Source of the DNA: Leifsonia sp. C5G2 | GTDB taxonomy: Bacteria > Actinomycetota > Actinomycetes > Actinomycetales > Microbacteriaceae | Assembly: GCF_013359685.1 (NCBI RefSeq) | Contig: NZ_JABFMV010000009.1 | Location: 62,001 to 126,000, forward strand | Length of the DNA: 64,000 nt | Reading direction: 5' to 3' | Shown here: piece by piece, positions 25,374 through 34,558 of the stretch | How positions within the stretch are numbered: the first letter of the stretch is position 1 | Layout: the number at the start of each line of letters is the position of its first letter | The notes under the pieces: model-generated | Database searches by the model: none | What the model was told of the DNA's origin: nothing | What the model saw: the letters and a program-made list of their open reading frames with translations, nothing else | Made by a program: the position numbers and the translations under genes

Positions 25374-26548
25374 GCGGGGACGGCGGGCAGTTCGATGCGG
25401 TCCCTCAGGCTGCGCCCGACCGCCAGCTGCATGACGCCGGGCAGCCCCATCATCCGGATCACGGTGTTCCGCAGCGCCAGCTGCCGCCTGTTCCGCGGTG
25501 CGAAAGCCCCGGCGAGTTTCGTGGCCGCGTCCTGCTTCGACCGGACGAACGTTCCGAGTCTGCGCTGGTAGCCGGCGAAGGCCGCGCGATGATCGCCCTC
25601 CGCTCGGTGAAGCTCCGCGGCCAGCACGTACGCCTCGATCATCGCCAGCGCCGAACCCTGCCCCGCGAGCAGGGACGGGCACGACCCGGCGTCGCCGATC
25701 AGGGCGACGCGGCCGCGGCTCCAGGCCGGCATCAGGATCTGGGCGGCGACATCCATGTAGAACGTCCGAGCCTGTGAAAGGCGCTCGAGCATCGCCGGCA
25801 CTTCCCACCCCACCCCACGGAGCAGGTCTCTGAGCAGCTGCTGCTGCGCCGGTATGTCGTCCTGCGGCACCTCGCCGTCGTAGCGGAAGGTGAACAGGAT
25901 CAGCGTCTCGTCATCGCGGAGGCTGAGCCGCAGCGTCTGCAGCCCGACCTGAGTACGCGAGACGGCGACGAGCTCCTCCCTCGGCACATATCCCGGCAGG
26001 TCGAGCGCCGCGACGGCGATGCCGAGTCGCCGTTCGAAGCTGCTCTCCGCGCCGAACACCTGTCGCCGCACAGTGGAATGGAGCCCGTCCGCCCCCACGA
26101 CCAGATCGAACTCCCGTTCGGCCCCACCGCTCAGCTGCACCCGGACGCGGCGCCCGTCGTCGTCGATCGCCCCGACGGTCTGACCGAAGATCGTCTCCAT
26201 CCCCGGGCCGATCGCATCGAAGATGACCTCCGACAGATCGGAGCGCCCCACGCTGGTGTAGCGCCCGTCGGCGCCGCCGATCAGCTTGAGCGCGTCGAGG
26301 GAGGCGATCCGGCGTCCGCCCTCGTCCACCTCTCGGACCTCGCGCACCCGGTAGCCGCGCTCCAGGATACGGTCGGTGATCCCCATCCGCTCTGCGACGT
26401 CGAACCCGGCACCCCAGAAGTCCACCAGATAGCCGCCTTGGCGCAGCTGGGGCGCAGACTCGATCAGAGTCGGCTCATGCCCCGTTCTCTGCAACCAGTA
26501 CGCGAGCGTCGGCCCCGCGATGCCCGCACCCACGATCAGCACCTTCAT
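25370..26548 (-). CDS. FAD-dependent monooxygenase (aromatic hydroxylase family)
   Basis: A flavoprotein of about 392 aa with the three class A motifs: MKVLIVGAGIAGPTLAYWLQ (ADP-binding GxGxxG), FDLVVGADGLHSTVR (DG motif) and GRVALIGDAGSCPSLLAGQG (GD motif, FAD ribityl). It should hydroxylate or epoxidise a small organic molecule using NAD(P)H and O2. The second ATG (26548) is preferred to the one at 26557 because the GGGAG purine run touches the latter but sits 9 bases before the former. It is 18 bases downstream of the DUF1295 gene and probably the last gene of the MarR operon. Confidence 0.83.
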   Translation of the reverse strand: MKVLIVGAGIAGPTLAYWLQRTGHEPTLIESAPQLRQGGYLVDFWGAGFDVAERMGITDRILERGYRVREVREVDEGGRRIASLDALKLIGGADGRYTSVGRSDLSEVIFDAIGPGMETIFGQTVGAIDDDGRRVRVQLSGGAEREFDLVVGADGLHSTVRRQVFGAESSFERRLGIAVAALDLPGYVPREELVAVSRTQVGLQTLRLSLRDDETLILFTFRYDGEVPQDDIPAQQQLLRDLLRGVGWEVPAMLERLSQARTFYMDVAAQILMPAWSRGRVALIGDAGSCPSLLAGQGSALAMIEAYVLAAELHRAEGDHRAAFAGYQRRLGTFVRSKQDAATKLAGAFAPRNRRQLALRNTVIRMMGLPGVMQLAVGRSLRDRIELPAVPA

Positions 26549-26566
26549 GCCGACCATCTCCCATCA

Positions 26567-27208
26567 TCACCAGACGAGCGGGATGTAGCGGGCCGTCTTC
26601 CCTGCCCACCGGTCGAACTCGTCGCCGTAGTGCTCGCGCAACCGCTTGTCGAGCGCCGGGATCGCTGCGAACACGAAGCCCAGCGCCATGATGGCCGGGA
26701 TGACGAGCGCGACCCACGAACCCGTCACCGCCGCGAACCCGGTGAACAGGAGCGTGTCGCCGAGGTAGTTCGGGTGCCGGCACCAGGAGAAGAGCCCCCG
26801 CGTGTACAGGTGCCCGCTGTTCTCCGGCCGCGCCTTCCACGAGCGCCGCTGCAGCTCCGAGAAGGTGTTCATCCACGACCCGAAGAGGTAGAGGGCCACC
26901 CCGGCGATCGTCCAGCCGTCCAGTGGCGACCGGACATGCATGGCGACCAGGCCCATCGTCACGTGGATGATCAGCATCCACCCGCCGACCAGCGCTGCCT
27001 CCGCGTATCCGACCGATCGCTGAACTGTGACGTAGGTGGTCACGACGACGCGCAGCACGTACACCGCAGAACAGCCCACGACGAGCCACGCGCGTCCGGG
27101 AGCGGCGACGGACAGCGGCCCCAGGACGAGGTAGGCCGCTGCCAGAGCGCCGAGCGCGTTGGCGGCGGTCAGCACCGCCCGGGGGCCGGCGCCCTCACCC
27201 CCGCTCAT
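26567..27208 (-). CDS. DUF1295/isoprenylcysteine methyltransferase-like membrane protein
   Basis: A 213-aa protein with five or so membrane helices. The conserved block GLFSWCRHPNYLGDTLLFTG holds the RHPNYLG motif of DUF1295 / ICMT-like membrane methyltransferases and steroid-reductase-fold proteins, and the C terminus has DKRLREHYGDEFDRW. Substrate unknown. The ATG at 27208 overlaps the 3' end of the upstream 163-aa gene by 14 bases. It sits in the MarR operon, so it may alter a lipid or hydrophobic compound under that regulator's control. Confidence 0.8.
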   Translation of the reverse strand: MSGGEGAGPRAVLTAANALGALAAAYLVLGPLSVAAPGRAWLVVGCSAVYVLRVVVTTYVTVQRSVGYAEAALVGGWMLIIHVTMGLVAMHVRSPLDGWTIAGVALYLFGSWMNTFSELQRRSWKARPENSGHLYTRGLFSWCRHPNYLGDTLLFTGFAAVTGSWVALVIPAIMALGFVFAAIPALDKRLREHYGDEFDRWAGKTARYIPLVW

Positions 27209-27686
27209 CGGACGGACTCCAGACCATGTCCGGGTCGTCGAGCCATACGGGCTCCGTGAAAGGCCCCGGCCGCGCTCCGTCGAGCGGCCGGGACGTTCGC
27301 AAGGCGGTGCACATCGACCAGAGGGCGGCCGAGAAGCGGACGGAATCGTTCGCCACCGGGTTGTCGACAGGCGCGGACGCCCACAGCACGAGTTCGGCCC
27401 GGGCGTCTCCGGACGCGACCGCTCCGACGAACGCGTCGAGCCAGTCGTCGCGCGGTGCGTCCGGCTCCCCCGGCGCGGATCGCGCGAGGAACCGGCCGAG
27501 CGTGTGCGCCAGGAGGAAGGCGTTGCACCGGAACCAGGTCTCCTCGGAGGCGAAACGAACCGACGCGACCCACTCCTCCCAGGCGATCTGGTCGGCGGCG
27601 TCACCGAGCAGCGCCTCGAGACTCGCAGCGAAATAGCTCTGCACGTTCGCTTGAGTGACCGCGAGGGCCTCGTCTGGATCCGTCAT
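27195..27686 (-). CDS. hypothetical protein, 163 aa
   Basis: I do not recognise the family. It is a soluble, acidic, tryptophan-rich, probably helical protein (starts MTDPDEALAVTQANVQSYFA; contains EEWVASVRFASEETWFRCNA). No signal peptide or membrane segment. AAGGAG stands 5-6 bases before the ATG at 27686. It lies 48 bases after the MarR gene and overlaps the DUF1295 gene, so it is firmly part of that operon. Confidence 0.65.
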   Translation of the reverse strand: MTDPDEALAVTQANVQSYFAASLEALLGDAADQIAWEEWVASVRFASEETWFRCNAFLLAHTLGRFLARSAPGEPDAPRDDWLDAFVGAVASGDARAELVLWASAPVDNPVANDSVRFSAALWSMCTALRTSRPLDGARPGPFTEPVWLDDPDMVWSPSDERG

Positions 27687-27734
27687 CGCATCTCCTTCTG
27701 GTGAGGTGGTGGCCGCGTCCCCACGCGGCTTTCG

Positions 27735-28205
27735 TTACAGCCCCAGGACCAGCAGATCCTCGGGTGTCGGCTCGCCCGCGGCGGTGGAGAAGAGGTCGAG
27801 GGCGTCGATGATCTTCTGCTGCTCCTCGCTGGTCAGGGACGTCAGGACGGACGCCATCTGCCGGCGCCGCCGGTCGGTGACCTGCTCCACGAGCTGCCGC
27901 CCGGCGTCGGTGAGGTCGACCAGGATCTCCCTCCGGCTCTGCGGGCTCTCCTGGCGGACGACCCAACCGCCGTCGACCATGCGGTCGATGGTGCGGCTGA
28001 ACGTCGAGGGCACCGCGCCGACCCGCGCCGCCAGGGCGCCCATCCGCATCGCACCGGAGCCGGAGAGCACGACGAGCACACGGAACTGCGGCAGGGTCAC
28101 CTGATCGAGCGCATCCGCCACCGAACGCGCGACGATGCCGAGCAGAGCGCGCGAGGCGCGCAGGGTCGCCTCGGTGGCCGCGTGCGGGAATCCGTCGATG
28201 TGCAT
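27735..28205 (-). CDS. MarR-family transcriptional regulator
   Basis: A 156-aa winged-helix repressor. The DNA-binding domain runs from LPQFRVLVVLSGSGAMRMGA through ARVGAVPSTFSRTIDRMVD (recognition helix) to the wing QSRREILVDLTDAGRQLVE, a textbook MarR pattern. The ATG at 28205 is chosen because GGAGG lies just before it; an upstream in-frame ATG at 28235 falls inside the operator. It heads an operon with the 163-aa gene, DUF1295 and FAD monooxygenase, and is divergent from the CLC channel. The 21-bp operator between them, repeated at other promoters nearby, makes it the likely repressor of a local regulon. No cysteines suitable for OhrR-type sensing are visible, so a ligand or pH-type signal is more likely. 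Confidence 0.88.
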   Translation of the reverse strand: MHIDGFPHAATEATLRASRALLGIVARSVADALDQVTLPQFRVLVVLSGSGAMRMGALAARVGAVPSTFSRTIDRMVDGGWVVRQESPQSRREILVDLTDAGRQLVEQVTDRRRRQMASVLTSLTSEEQQKIIDALDLFSTAAGEPTPEDLLVLGL

Positions 28206-28230
28206 GGTGCCTCCAGTGTTACGCTTCTCA

Positions 28231-28251
28231 TGCATAAATGCAACAGTTGCA
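28231..28251. promoter_or_regulatory. putative MarR operator, site B
   Basis: TGCA-TAAA-TGCAACAGTTGCA. The 13-bp core is a perfect palindrome, 26 bases from the MarR start and about 20 from the GTG of the CLC gene. Position between a MarR gene and its divergent neighbour is the classical place for an autoregulatory operator. Confidence 0.7.
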
Positions 28252-28272
28252 TCACTACATGATTGGGGTTCT

Positions 28273-30042
28273 GTGTCTGCCATCACCGCCAGCATCCGTG
28301 GAATCGTCGACGGTTCACGTGACAGCATGACGCATTGGTGGCGGCGCATCCTTGCGACCCCCGCACCCCTGGTCGTATCCGCGATCGTCGTCGGCGCGGG
28401 GGCAGGCCTCGCCGCCGTCGTCTTCCGCTGGCTGGTGCAGACCGCGACCGTGGTCTTCACCGGGACGTCGGACTACGCAGCGACCACCGGACATCCCGCC
28501 AACCCGTGGGTCCCGTGGCTCGGTGGCGCCTTCGTCATCCTTGCCCCGGCCGTCGGCGGCCTGATCTACGGCCCCCTCGTCCACCGGTTCGCGCGCGAAG
28601 CGCGCGGCCACGGCGTGCCGGAGGTGATGTACGCGGTCGCCCGCCGCGGCGGCCACATCCCCGGACGTGTCGCCGTCGTCAAAGCGCTCGCCTCTGCCAT
28701 CACCATCGGTTCCGGCGGATCGGTCGGCCGCGAGGGGCCGATCGTCCAGATCGGGTCAGCGCTCGGATCGACCCTCGGGCGGATCACGCGCATGCCGGAG
28801 TCGCAGCTGCGCACTCTCGTCGCCTGCGGTGCGGCCGGCGGGATCGCCGCGACGTTCAACGCCCCCATCGCCGGGGTCTTCTTCGCGCTGGAGCTCATCC
28901 TGCGCGACTTCGCCACTCGCTCCTTCGCCGCCGTGATGCTCTCCTCGATCACCGCTTCCGTGATCGGCAGAGCCATCCTGGGCGATCATCCGTTCCTGGT
29001 GTTGCCCGCCTTCCGGGTCAGCCAGCCGAGCGAGTATCTGCTCTTCGCCGGACTCGGTCTGCTGGCCGGTGCGGTAGGCGTGCTGTTCAGCAAGATCCTG
29101 TACCTGATCGAGGATGTCTGCGACTGGGCCTGGCGGGGACCGGAGTGGCTGCGCCCGGCCGTCGGCGGCCTGCTGCTCGGTCTGCTGCTGTTCGCCATGC
29201 CGCAGCTGTACGGCGTCGGGTACCCCGTCCTGGAGGCCAGCGTCGCGGGGAAGTACACGATCGGCTTCCTCCTCGTGCTCGTCCTCGCCAAGATGGCGGC
29301 CACCAGCCTCACCATCGGGATCGGCGGATCCGGGGGCGTCTTCGCGCCCAGCCTCGTCATCGGCGCCGCATTCGGCGCGGCAGCGGGAGAGGCCGTCGGT
29401 CTCGTCATACCGGGGCTCTCGGGGCAGGCCGGCACCTTCGCCTTGGTCGGCATGGCCGCCGTCTTCGCCGGCGCGACCCGGGCTCCGATCACCGCGGGCA
29501 TCATCCTCTTCGAACTCACGGGAGAGTACTCGATCATCCTGCCGTTGCTGCTCGCCGTCGTCGTCGCGACCGGCATCTCCCGACTGCTCAGCCGCGAGAC
29601 GATCTACACGCGAAAACTGACCCGACGCGGCGTCGATCTCTCCGCACCTGCCCTTCCCGGCCTGGCCAGCAGCACTGTCGCGTCCGTCATGTCACCGCCG
29701 CCGCCCACCATCTCCGGCGACGAGAACGCCGGGGTGGCGATCGCTCGGCTCGGGGCATCCCACCGGCGTGCAGCACCGGTCGTCGGGCCGGATGGTGCCC
29801 TCCTGGGGGTCCTGACCTCCGCCGACGCCGCTTCAGCGCTCGCGACCGACGCCGACGCGGGCGCGCGCACCGCTGCCGAGCTGACCGAACGGAGTCCCGC
29901 ACTGGACGCTCACGATCGCGTGTCGACCGTGCTCGACCGTGTCATCGGCGCGGAGTCGACGGACGGGATCCCGGTCGTCGTCGACGGCATGCTCGTCGGC
30001 TGGCTGGCACCCGCCGATGTCCTCCGTGCCGTCACGTCCTGA
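28273..30042 (+). CDS. CLC-family chloride channel/transporter with C-terminal CBS pair
   Basis: A protein of about 589 aa. The CLC core has GSGGSVGREGPIVQIGSALG, whose glutamate in GREGP is the gating and proton-coupling residue, and GIGGSGGVFAPSLVIGAAFG with the GxFxP selectivity motif. Around ten hydrophobic helices precede a C-terminal regulatory pair of CBS domains (from about SVMSPPPPTISGDENAGVAI). The gating glutamate fits either a Cl-/H+ exchanger or a voltage-gated channel. The start is uncertain: GTG 28273 gives a short soluble lead; ATG 28327 (MTHWWRRI) is the alternative. Its promoter region contains operator site B. It converges on the SulP gene with only 23 bases between stops. 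Confidence 0.87.
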   Translation: MSAITASIRGIVDGSRDSMTHWWRRILATPAPLVVSAIVVGAGAGLAAVVFRWLVQTATVVFTGTSDYAATTGHPANPWVPWLGGAFVILAPAVGGLIYGPLVHRFAREARGHGVPEVMYAVARRGGHIPGRVAVVKALASAITIGSGGSVGREGPIVQIGSALGSTLGRITRMPESQLRTLVACGAAGGIAATFNAPIAGVFFALELILRDFATRSFAAVMLSSITASVIGRAILGDHPFLVLPAFRVSQPSEYLLFAGLGLLAGAVGVLFSKILYLIEDVCDWAWRGPEWLRPAVGGLLLGLLLFAMPQLYGVGYPVLEASVAGKYTIGFLLVLVLAKMAATSLTIGIGGSGGVFAPSLVIGAAFGAAAGEAVGLVIPGLSGQAGTFALVGMAAVFAGATRAPITAGIILFELTGEYSIILPLLLAVVVATGISRLLSRETIYTRKLTRRGVDLSAPALPGLASSTVASVMSPPPPTISGDENAGVAIARLGASHRRAAPVVGPDGALLGVLTSADAASALATDADAGARTAAELTERSPALDAHDRVSTVLDRVIGAESTDGIPVVVDGMLVGWLAPADVLRAVTS

Positions 30043-30065
30043 TGGCGGCCGCCGGCGCACAGGAC

Positions 30066-31595
30066 TCAGCCTTCGCCGCCGAGCTGCCCTGTCAGCCGTG
30101 AGTGGAAGCGCCGGCTGACCTGGTTCATTCCCTCGACCGACACCGTCTTGCCGTGTCGGGCATACCGGGTCTCGATGGCATCGAGCGCGGCAACGGTCGA
30201 CGCGTCCCAGATGTGCGAATCGGACAGGTCGATGGTGATGCGCGCCGGGTCGCCCGCATAGTCGAAGCGGTGGGTGAGGTCGTTGCTGGTGGCGAAGAAC
30301 AGCTCGCCGTCGACCCGGTAGTGAGCGTGGTCCGCCGCAGGCAGGCTGCGCGTGACCGTGGCGATCGACGCAACGCGGCGGGCGAAGATGATCATGGCGG
30401 CGATCACGCCGACGACGACCCCGATCGAGAGATCGTTGGTGGCCACCACGACCACGACGGTGGTGACCATGACGACGGTCTCCCCCGCGGGCATCCGCTT
30501 CAGGGTGGCAGGGCGGATGGAGTGCCAGTCGAAAGTGCCGACGCACACCATGACCATGACCGCCACGAGCGCGGCCATCGGGATCTGGTTGACGAGGTCG
30601 TGGAAGACGGCCATCAGGATGAGCAGGAATACTCCCGCCGAGAACGTGGAGAGGCGAGTGCGTGCGCCGGACTCACGCACATTGATCATGGTCTGACCGA
30701 TCATGCCGCAGCCGCCCATTCCTCCGAAGAAGCCGGAGGCGATCTGCGCGATTCCCTGTCCTATGGACTCTCGGGTCTTGTTCGAGCCGCTCTCGGTGAT
30801 GTCGTCGACGAGCTTCGCGGTCATCAGCGATTCCACCAACCCGACCAAGGCGGCCGCCAGGGCGAAGGGTCCGATGATCGTCAGGGTGTGGAGCGTGAAC
30901 GGCACGTGCGGGAAGAACAGGTTCGGCAACCCCGCCGGGACCTTCCCGTCATCGCCGACGGTCGGGATGTCGAGGCTCCCGAGCATCGCGATCGCGGTGA
31001 CGGCGACCACCGCGATCAACGGCGCCGGGACGGCCTTCGTGAGACGCGGGAAGAGGACGATGATCAGGATGCCGAGCCCGACCAGCGGATACACCAGCCA
31101 GGGAACGCCGATCAGGTGCGGCAGCTGAGCGAGGAAGATCATGATCGCCAGTGCGTTGACGAAACCGACCATGACGCTGCGCGGGATGAAGCGCATGAGC
31201 TTGGCGAACCCGGCGACTCCCAGGAGGATCTGGAGCAGCCCGGCGAGCATGACCGTGGCGACCAGGTAGTCGAGCCCGTAGTCGCGGGCGACCGGTGCGA
31301 CCACGAGAGCGATGGCGCCGGTGGCCGCGCTGATCATGGCCCGGCGCCCGCCTGTGATCGATATGACGATCGCCATGACCACCGAGGAGTAGAGCCCCAC
31401 ACTCGGGCTCACCCCGGCGACGATCGAGAACGAGATGGCCTCGGGAATGAGAGCGAGCCCGACGACGAGGCCGGCCAGGAGTTCGCGGGTCATCAGCTTC
31501 GGCCGGCGGAGGACGTCGACGACGCGGACGGTGCCGTCATCGGTCGGGACTCCGACGGTGGCGGCCAGCAACAGCTGTTTCAGGCCAGAGGCCAT
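30066..31595 (-). CDS. SulP-family inorganic anion transporter with STAS domain
   Basis: A 509-aa transporter of the SLC26/SulP family (bicarbonate, sulfate or other anions). The membrane domain begins LLAGLVVGLALIPEAISFSI and includes AAATGAIALVVAP-like and FFGGMGGCGMIGQTMINVRE blocks. The C-terminal STAS domain contains ITIDLSDSHIWDASTVAALD, where the serine/threonine region is the usual STAS signature. AAGGAG lies 8 bases before the ATG at 31595. It is divergent from a MerR gene with a 20-bp inverted repeat between them, an arrangement consistent with MerR control. Given acid/ion genes on both sides, bicarbonate uptake is plausible but unproven. Confidence 0.87.
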   Translation of the reverse strand: MASGLKQLLLAATVGVPTDDGTVRVVDVLRRPKLMTRELLAGLVVGLALIPEAISFSIVAGVSPSVGLYSSVVMAIVISITGGRRAMISAATGAIALVVAPVARDYGLDYLVATVMLAGLLQILLGVAGFAKLMRFIPRSVMVGFVNALAIMIFLAQLPHLIGVPWLVYPLVGLGILIIVLFPRLTKAVPAPLIAVVAVTAIAMLGSLDIPTVGDDGKVPAGLPNLFFPHVPFTLHTLTIIGPFALAAALVGLVESLMTAKLVDDITESGSNKTRESIGQGIAQIASGFFGGMGGCGMIGQTMINVRESGARTRLSTFSAGVFLLILMAVFHDLVNQIPMAALVAVMVMVCVGTFDWHSIRPATLKRMPAGETVVMVTTVVVVVATNDLSIGVVVGVIAAMIIFARRVASIATVTRSLPAADHAHYRVDGELFFATSNDLTHRFDYAGDPARITIDLSDSHIWDASTVAALDAIETRYARHGKTVSVEGMNQVSRRFHSRLTGQLGGEG

Positions 31596-31723
31596 GGCTC
31601 GACTCCTTGTGGGACGCGTCTCGGCGCTTTCGGCGGGGGGGCGGGGGGTTCGCACGGCATCCGCACAACAGCGACCGGCAAGAATGGGAAGGGAGGGGAC
31701 GCCAGAGGCGCCAACCCTCAACC

Positions 31724-31743
31724 CTACCCTAACGTGAGGGTAG
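31724..31743. promoter_or_regulatory. MerR-type operator between SulP and MerR genes
   Basis: CTACCCT-N6-AGGGTAG is a perfect 7-bp inverted repeat spanning 20 bp, 21 bases before the MerR start and 129 bases before the SulP start. MerR regulators bind dyads of this size placed in an over-long promoter spacer. Confidence 0.65.
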
Positions 31744-31764
31744 AGTTGGCGAGCGGAGGACGAG

Positions 31765-32130
31765 ATGGGCGTGATGATGCAGATCGGCGAGGTGGCCGAG
31801 CGCACAGGGCTCTCCCACCGCACCATGCGTCACTACGAGGAGGTCGGGCTGGTGCGCCCCTCCGGTCGCAGCGAGGGCGGTTTCCGGCTCTACACGGAGG
31901 ATGACGTCGAGAGACTGCTCCTCATCCGGCGGATGAAACCGCTGGACTACAGCATCGAGTCGATGAAAGAGCTCCTCTCGACCGTCGACACCCTGCGGCG
32001 TTCTCCCGGGGACGTGGCCGCCCGGGCGGAGCTCGATCGTTTCCTGTCCGAGACGCTGGAGCGGCGCGCGAAGCTCGCCCGCCAGCTGGAGATGGCCGAC
32101 GAGTTCAGCGCCCTGCTCCGAAGCCTGTGA
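31765..32130 (+). CDS. MerR-family transcriptional regulator
   Basis: A 121-aa regulator: MMQIGEVAERTGLSHRTMRH is the N-terminal helix-turn-helix and YYEEVGLV-type segment (HYEEVGLVRPSGRSEGGFRL) the wing, followed by YTEDDVERLLLIRRMKPLDY and a coiled-coil dimer helix. No metal-binding cysteines are present, so it is not a metal-sensing MerR; the effector region is short. GGAGG lies 5 bases before the ATG. Divergent from SulP and probably its regulator. Confidence 0.88.
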   Translation: MGVMMQIGEVAERTGLSHRTMRHYEEVGLVRPSGRSEGGFRLYTEDDVERLLLIRRMKPLDYSIESMKELLSTVDTLRRSPGDVAARAELDRFLSETLERRAKLARQLEMADEFSALLRSL

Positions 32131-32149
32131 CATCGCTCCGCTCTGGGCG

Positions 32150-33217
32150 TCATGTCGCGGTGATCGCGACCAGCCCGCCGATTCCGATCAGATAGAGCAC
32201 GATCACCAGCAGGGAGTCGATGCCCATCCCCGCGATGTGCTTCCGCGGGCGGAAGACGAGCCCGACGGCGTACACGAGAGTCAGCAGGATGGCCACGGCG
32301 GTCAGGAAGACGTCGGCGGCGTTCGCCTGCGGGAGGACCGACCTGCCGGAGATGACAGTCGCGAGCAGGAAGAGGACGGGCAGGAACGCGTTCCCACCGA
32401 AGATGTCCGACACGGCCAGGTTGTCGTTGCCCTGTCTGACCGCCTGAAGTCCGGTGGAGATCTCCGGGAGCGATGTCGCCAGCGCGAGCACCGTGGCCCC
32501 GAAGAGCACCCCGGACAGCCCGAGTTGCCCGAACGCTGCGTCGCCTGCGCGCTCGACGAGGACGCCGGCGCCCAGCGTCGCCAGGGCGCACACCGCGAAG
32601 ACCAGCACCACCGCAGCGGTGCCCATCCGCTCGACGCGGTCCTGCTTGCGAATCTGGTGCCCGGTCGGGTGCGGCGTTTTCGTGTCCGGGGCCGCGCCGT
32701 CCTCATGCCAGGGCAGGCTCTTGCCCGCCCGCTGCACGAGGAAGAGCCCGGCGACCCAGATGACGGCGATCAGGACCACGTCGGGGCTGAGTCGGGCGAA
32801 CACCAGCCCGGGAGGGAGCTGGCTGCCGGCGATCACCACGGCGAGCACGGCGACGACGACGATCGCCTCCAGGACGAGGCCGAGCGAAGCGGCCCGGTAG
32901 GTCAGCGGCCGGACGCCCTTCCCGCGCTTCCCGAACAGGTCGAGAATCGCGATCACGACCGTCTGGATCGCGATGCCGCCGAGGATGTTGCCCGCGGCCA
33001 CCTCGAGCGAGCCGGACGCCGCCGCGCTGACGGTGATCGCCAGCTCGGGAAGGTTCGTGGCCACCGCCAGCACGATCAGCCCGCCGAGCGCGCTGCCGAG
33101 ATGGAGTCGGCCATCGAGCACGTCGGTGGTCTTGGACAGGAAGATCCCCGCGACCCAGATCACGGCAGCACCGACGGCGAAGAGGACGAGGAGCAGCCAG
33201 ATCGGGAGGGCGTCCAC
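32150..33217 (-). CDS. CaCA-family cation exchanger (YrbG-like Na+/Ca2+ or H+/Ca2+)
   Basis: A 355-aa protein with about ten helices and the two inverted alpha-repeats of the superfamily: GLIVLAVATNLPELAITVSA with GNILGGIA, and GATVLALATSLPEISTGLQA with SDIFGGNA. The paired glutamates in ATNLPE and ATSLPE are the ion-binding residues. It should export Ca2+ in exchange for Na+ or H+. The GTG start at 33217 directly follows the NDH-2 stop. It is last in the SDR-GH15-NDH2 operon. Confidence 0.83.
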   Translation of the reverse strand: MDALPIWLLLVLFAVGAAVIWVAGIFLSKTTDVLDGRLHLGSALGGLIVLAVATNLPELAITVSAAASGSLEVAAGNILGGIAIQTVVIAILDLFGKRGKGVRPLTYRAASLGLVLEAIVVVAVLAVVIAGSQLPPGLVFARLSPDVVLIAVIWVAGLFLVQRAGKSLPWHEDGAAPDTKTPHPTGHQIRKQDRVERMGTAAVVLVFAVCALATLGAGVLVERAGDAAFGQLGLSGVLFGATVLALATSLPEISTGLQAVRQGNDNLAVSDIFGGNAFLPVLFLLATVISGRSVLPQANAADVFLTAVAILLTLVYAVGLVFRPRKHIAGMGIDSLLVIVLYLIGIGGLVAITAT

Positions 33218-34552
33218 TCAGTCGCCTTTCGCCTGCGCGGCGGCGGCCTGCTGGAAGCGACGCCGCGGATGCCTCACGGCGTCGGTGGACGCACTGTCCC
33301 GAGGCGTCAGGGTGTTCGCGATCCAGCCGAGCGCGAGCCGCACCCGGCGCGCCAAGCTGGGCAGGGCGACGGCGTGGTAGAGCTTGTCCACCATCCACGC
33401 GGGAATCCCGCGCAGCCGGATCCCGCGCACGACGGCGGCGCCGCGCCCGCCGCCGTAGCTGGCGAGCATGCCGAGGCTGCGATGGCGGTATTCCACCGGC
33501 GGTCGGCCGTCGATCGCGCGCTGGAGGTTCTCCCCCAGCGTCGTGGCCTGACGGACCGCGTTCTGCGCGTTCGGCGGGTAGTACGCAGGCTGCGACGGGG
33601 CGGTGAGGTCAGGGACCTGCGCGTTGTCGCCGAGCCCCCACGCCCCCTGGACCGGGGTGCTGTCCGCTGTGATCACCTGCAGGCACGCATCGCACTGCAC
33701 GTGCCCCTTCGCCCCGAGCGGGACGCCTGCACGGTGCAGCACCGGGTTCGGGGTGACCCCGGCCACCCACACCACCGTGTCGCTCGGATAGGAGCCGCCG
33801 TCGCTCAACTCGACCACCCCGTTCTCGCAGCTCTTCATCTCCGTGTGGAGCAGCACGTCGATACCCCGCGTGCGCAACAGATCCGACGTCCACTCCGAGA
33901 GTGGCTGCGGGAGCTCCGCTGCAATGCGGCCGGCGACCTCCACGAGCATCCATCGCATGCTCTCCCCCGCGAGTTGCGGGAACCGCCCGAATTCGGCGCG
34001 AGCGAGCAGCTGCAGTTCGGCGATCGCCTCCACTCCGGTGTATCCGCCGCCGACGAAGACGAACGTCAGCGCGCGTTGCCGCTCTGCCGGGTCGGTCGTC
34101 GTCGCGGCGAAGCGGATGCGCTCCAGGACGTGATCGTGCAGGAAGAGCGCCTCTTCCAGGCTGGAGAATCCGATGGCCGTCTCGGCCAGCCCGGGGATCG
34201 GCATCACCTTGCTGACCGCGCCGAGCGCGAAGACGACGTGATCGAATTCCACGGGCTGCTGGGTTCCGTCGATCCCGCGCACCACTGCCGTGCGGTTCTC
34301 GACGTCGACCGACTCCAGCACCCCCGCCAGCAGGGTGCAGTGACGCAAGGGGCGTTCCAGCGTCACCGCGGTATCCCGCGGCTGCGTCTCGCCGCCCGCC
34401 ACCTCGGGAAGCAGGGGCTTGTAAGTCAGGTAGGGCTGCGGGTCGACGACGGTCACCCTCATGCGGTGAGCCGCGACATCCTTGCGGAGGTTGCGAGCGA
34501 GAGAGAAACCGGCCATCCCGGCGCCCAGGATGAGGACGTGCGTCTGTGCCAT
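33218..34552 (-). CDS. type II NADH dehydrogenase-like NAD(P)/FAD oxidoreductase
   Basis: A 444-aa flavoprotein of the NDH-2 family: HVLILGAGMAGFSLARNLRK (FAD), PYLTYKPLLPEVAGGE (the usual Y-K-P-L-L-P-E-V block), FVFVGGGYTGVEAIAEL (NADH) and GAWGLGDNAQVPD (second FAD contact). It should oxidise NADH and reduce quinone without pumping protons. The C-terminal region (RGIRLRGIPAWMVDKLYHAV) is the amphipathic membrane-docking part. It begins 6 bases after the GH15 stop, so it is co-transcribed with SDR and GH15. Confidence 0.85.
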   Translation of the reverse strand: MAQTHVLILGAGMAGFSLARNLRKDVAAHRMRVTVVDPQPYLTYKPLLPEVAGGETQPRDTAVTLERPLRHCTLLAGVLESVDVENRTAVVRGIDGTQQPVEFDHVVFALGAVSKVMPIPGLAETAIGFSSLEEALFLHDHVLERIRFAATTTDPAERQRALTFVFVGGGYTGVEAIAELQLLARAEFGRFPQLAGESMRWMLVEVAGRIAAELPQPLSEWTSDLLRTRGIDVLLHTEMKSCENGVVELSDGGSYPSDTVVWVAGVTPNPVLHRAGVPLGAKGHVQCDACLQVITADSTPVQGAWGLGDNAQVPDLTAPSQPAYYPPNAQNAVRQATTLGENLQRAIDGRPPVEYRHRSLGMLASYGGGRGAAVVRGIRLRGIPAWMVDKLYHAVALPSLARRVRLALGWIANTLTPRDSASTDAVRHPRRRFQQAAAAQAKGD

Positions 34553-34558
34553 GAGTGT

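Noticed and set aside
30102-31904. Plus-strand 600-codon Asp/His/Arg-rich frame opposite SulP
   Set aside because: The acidic/His-rich look is the complement of hydrophobic membrane codons; no start signal.
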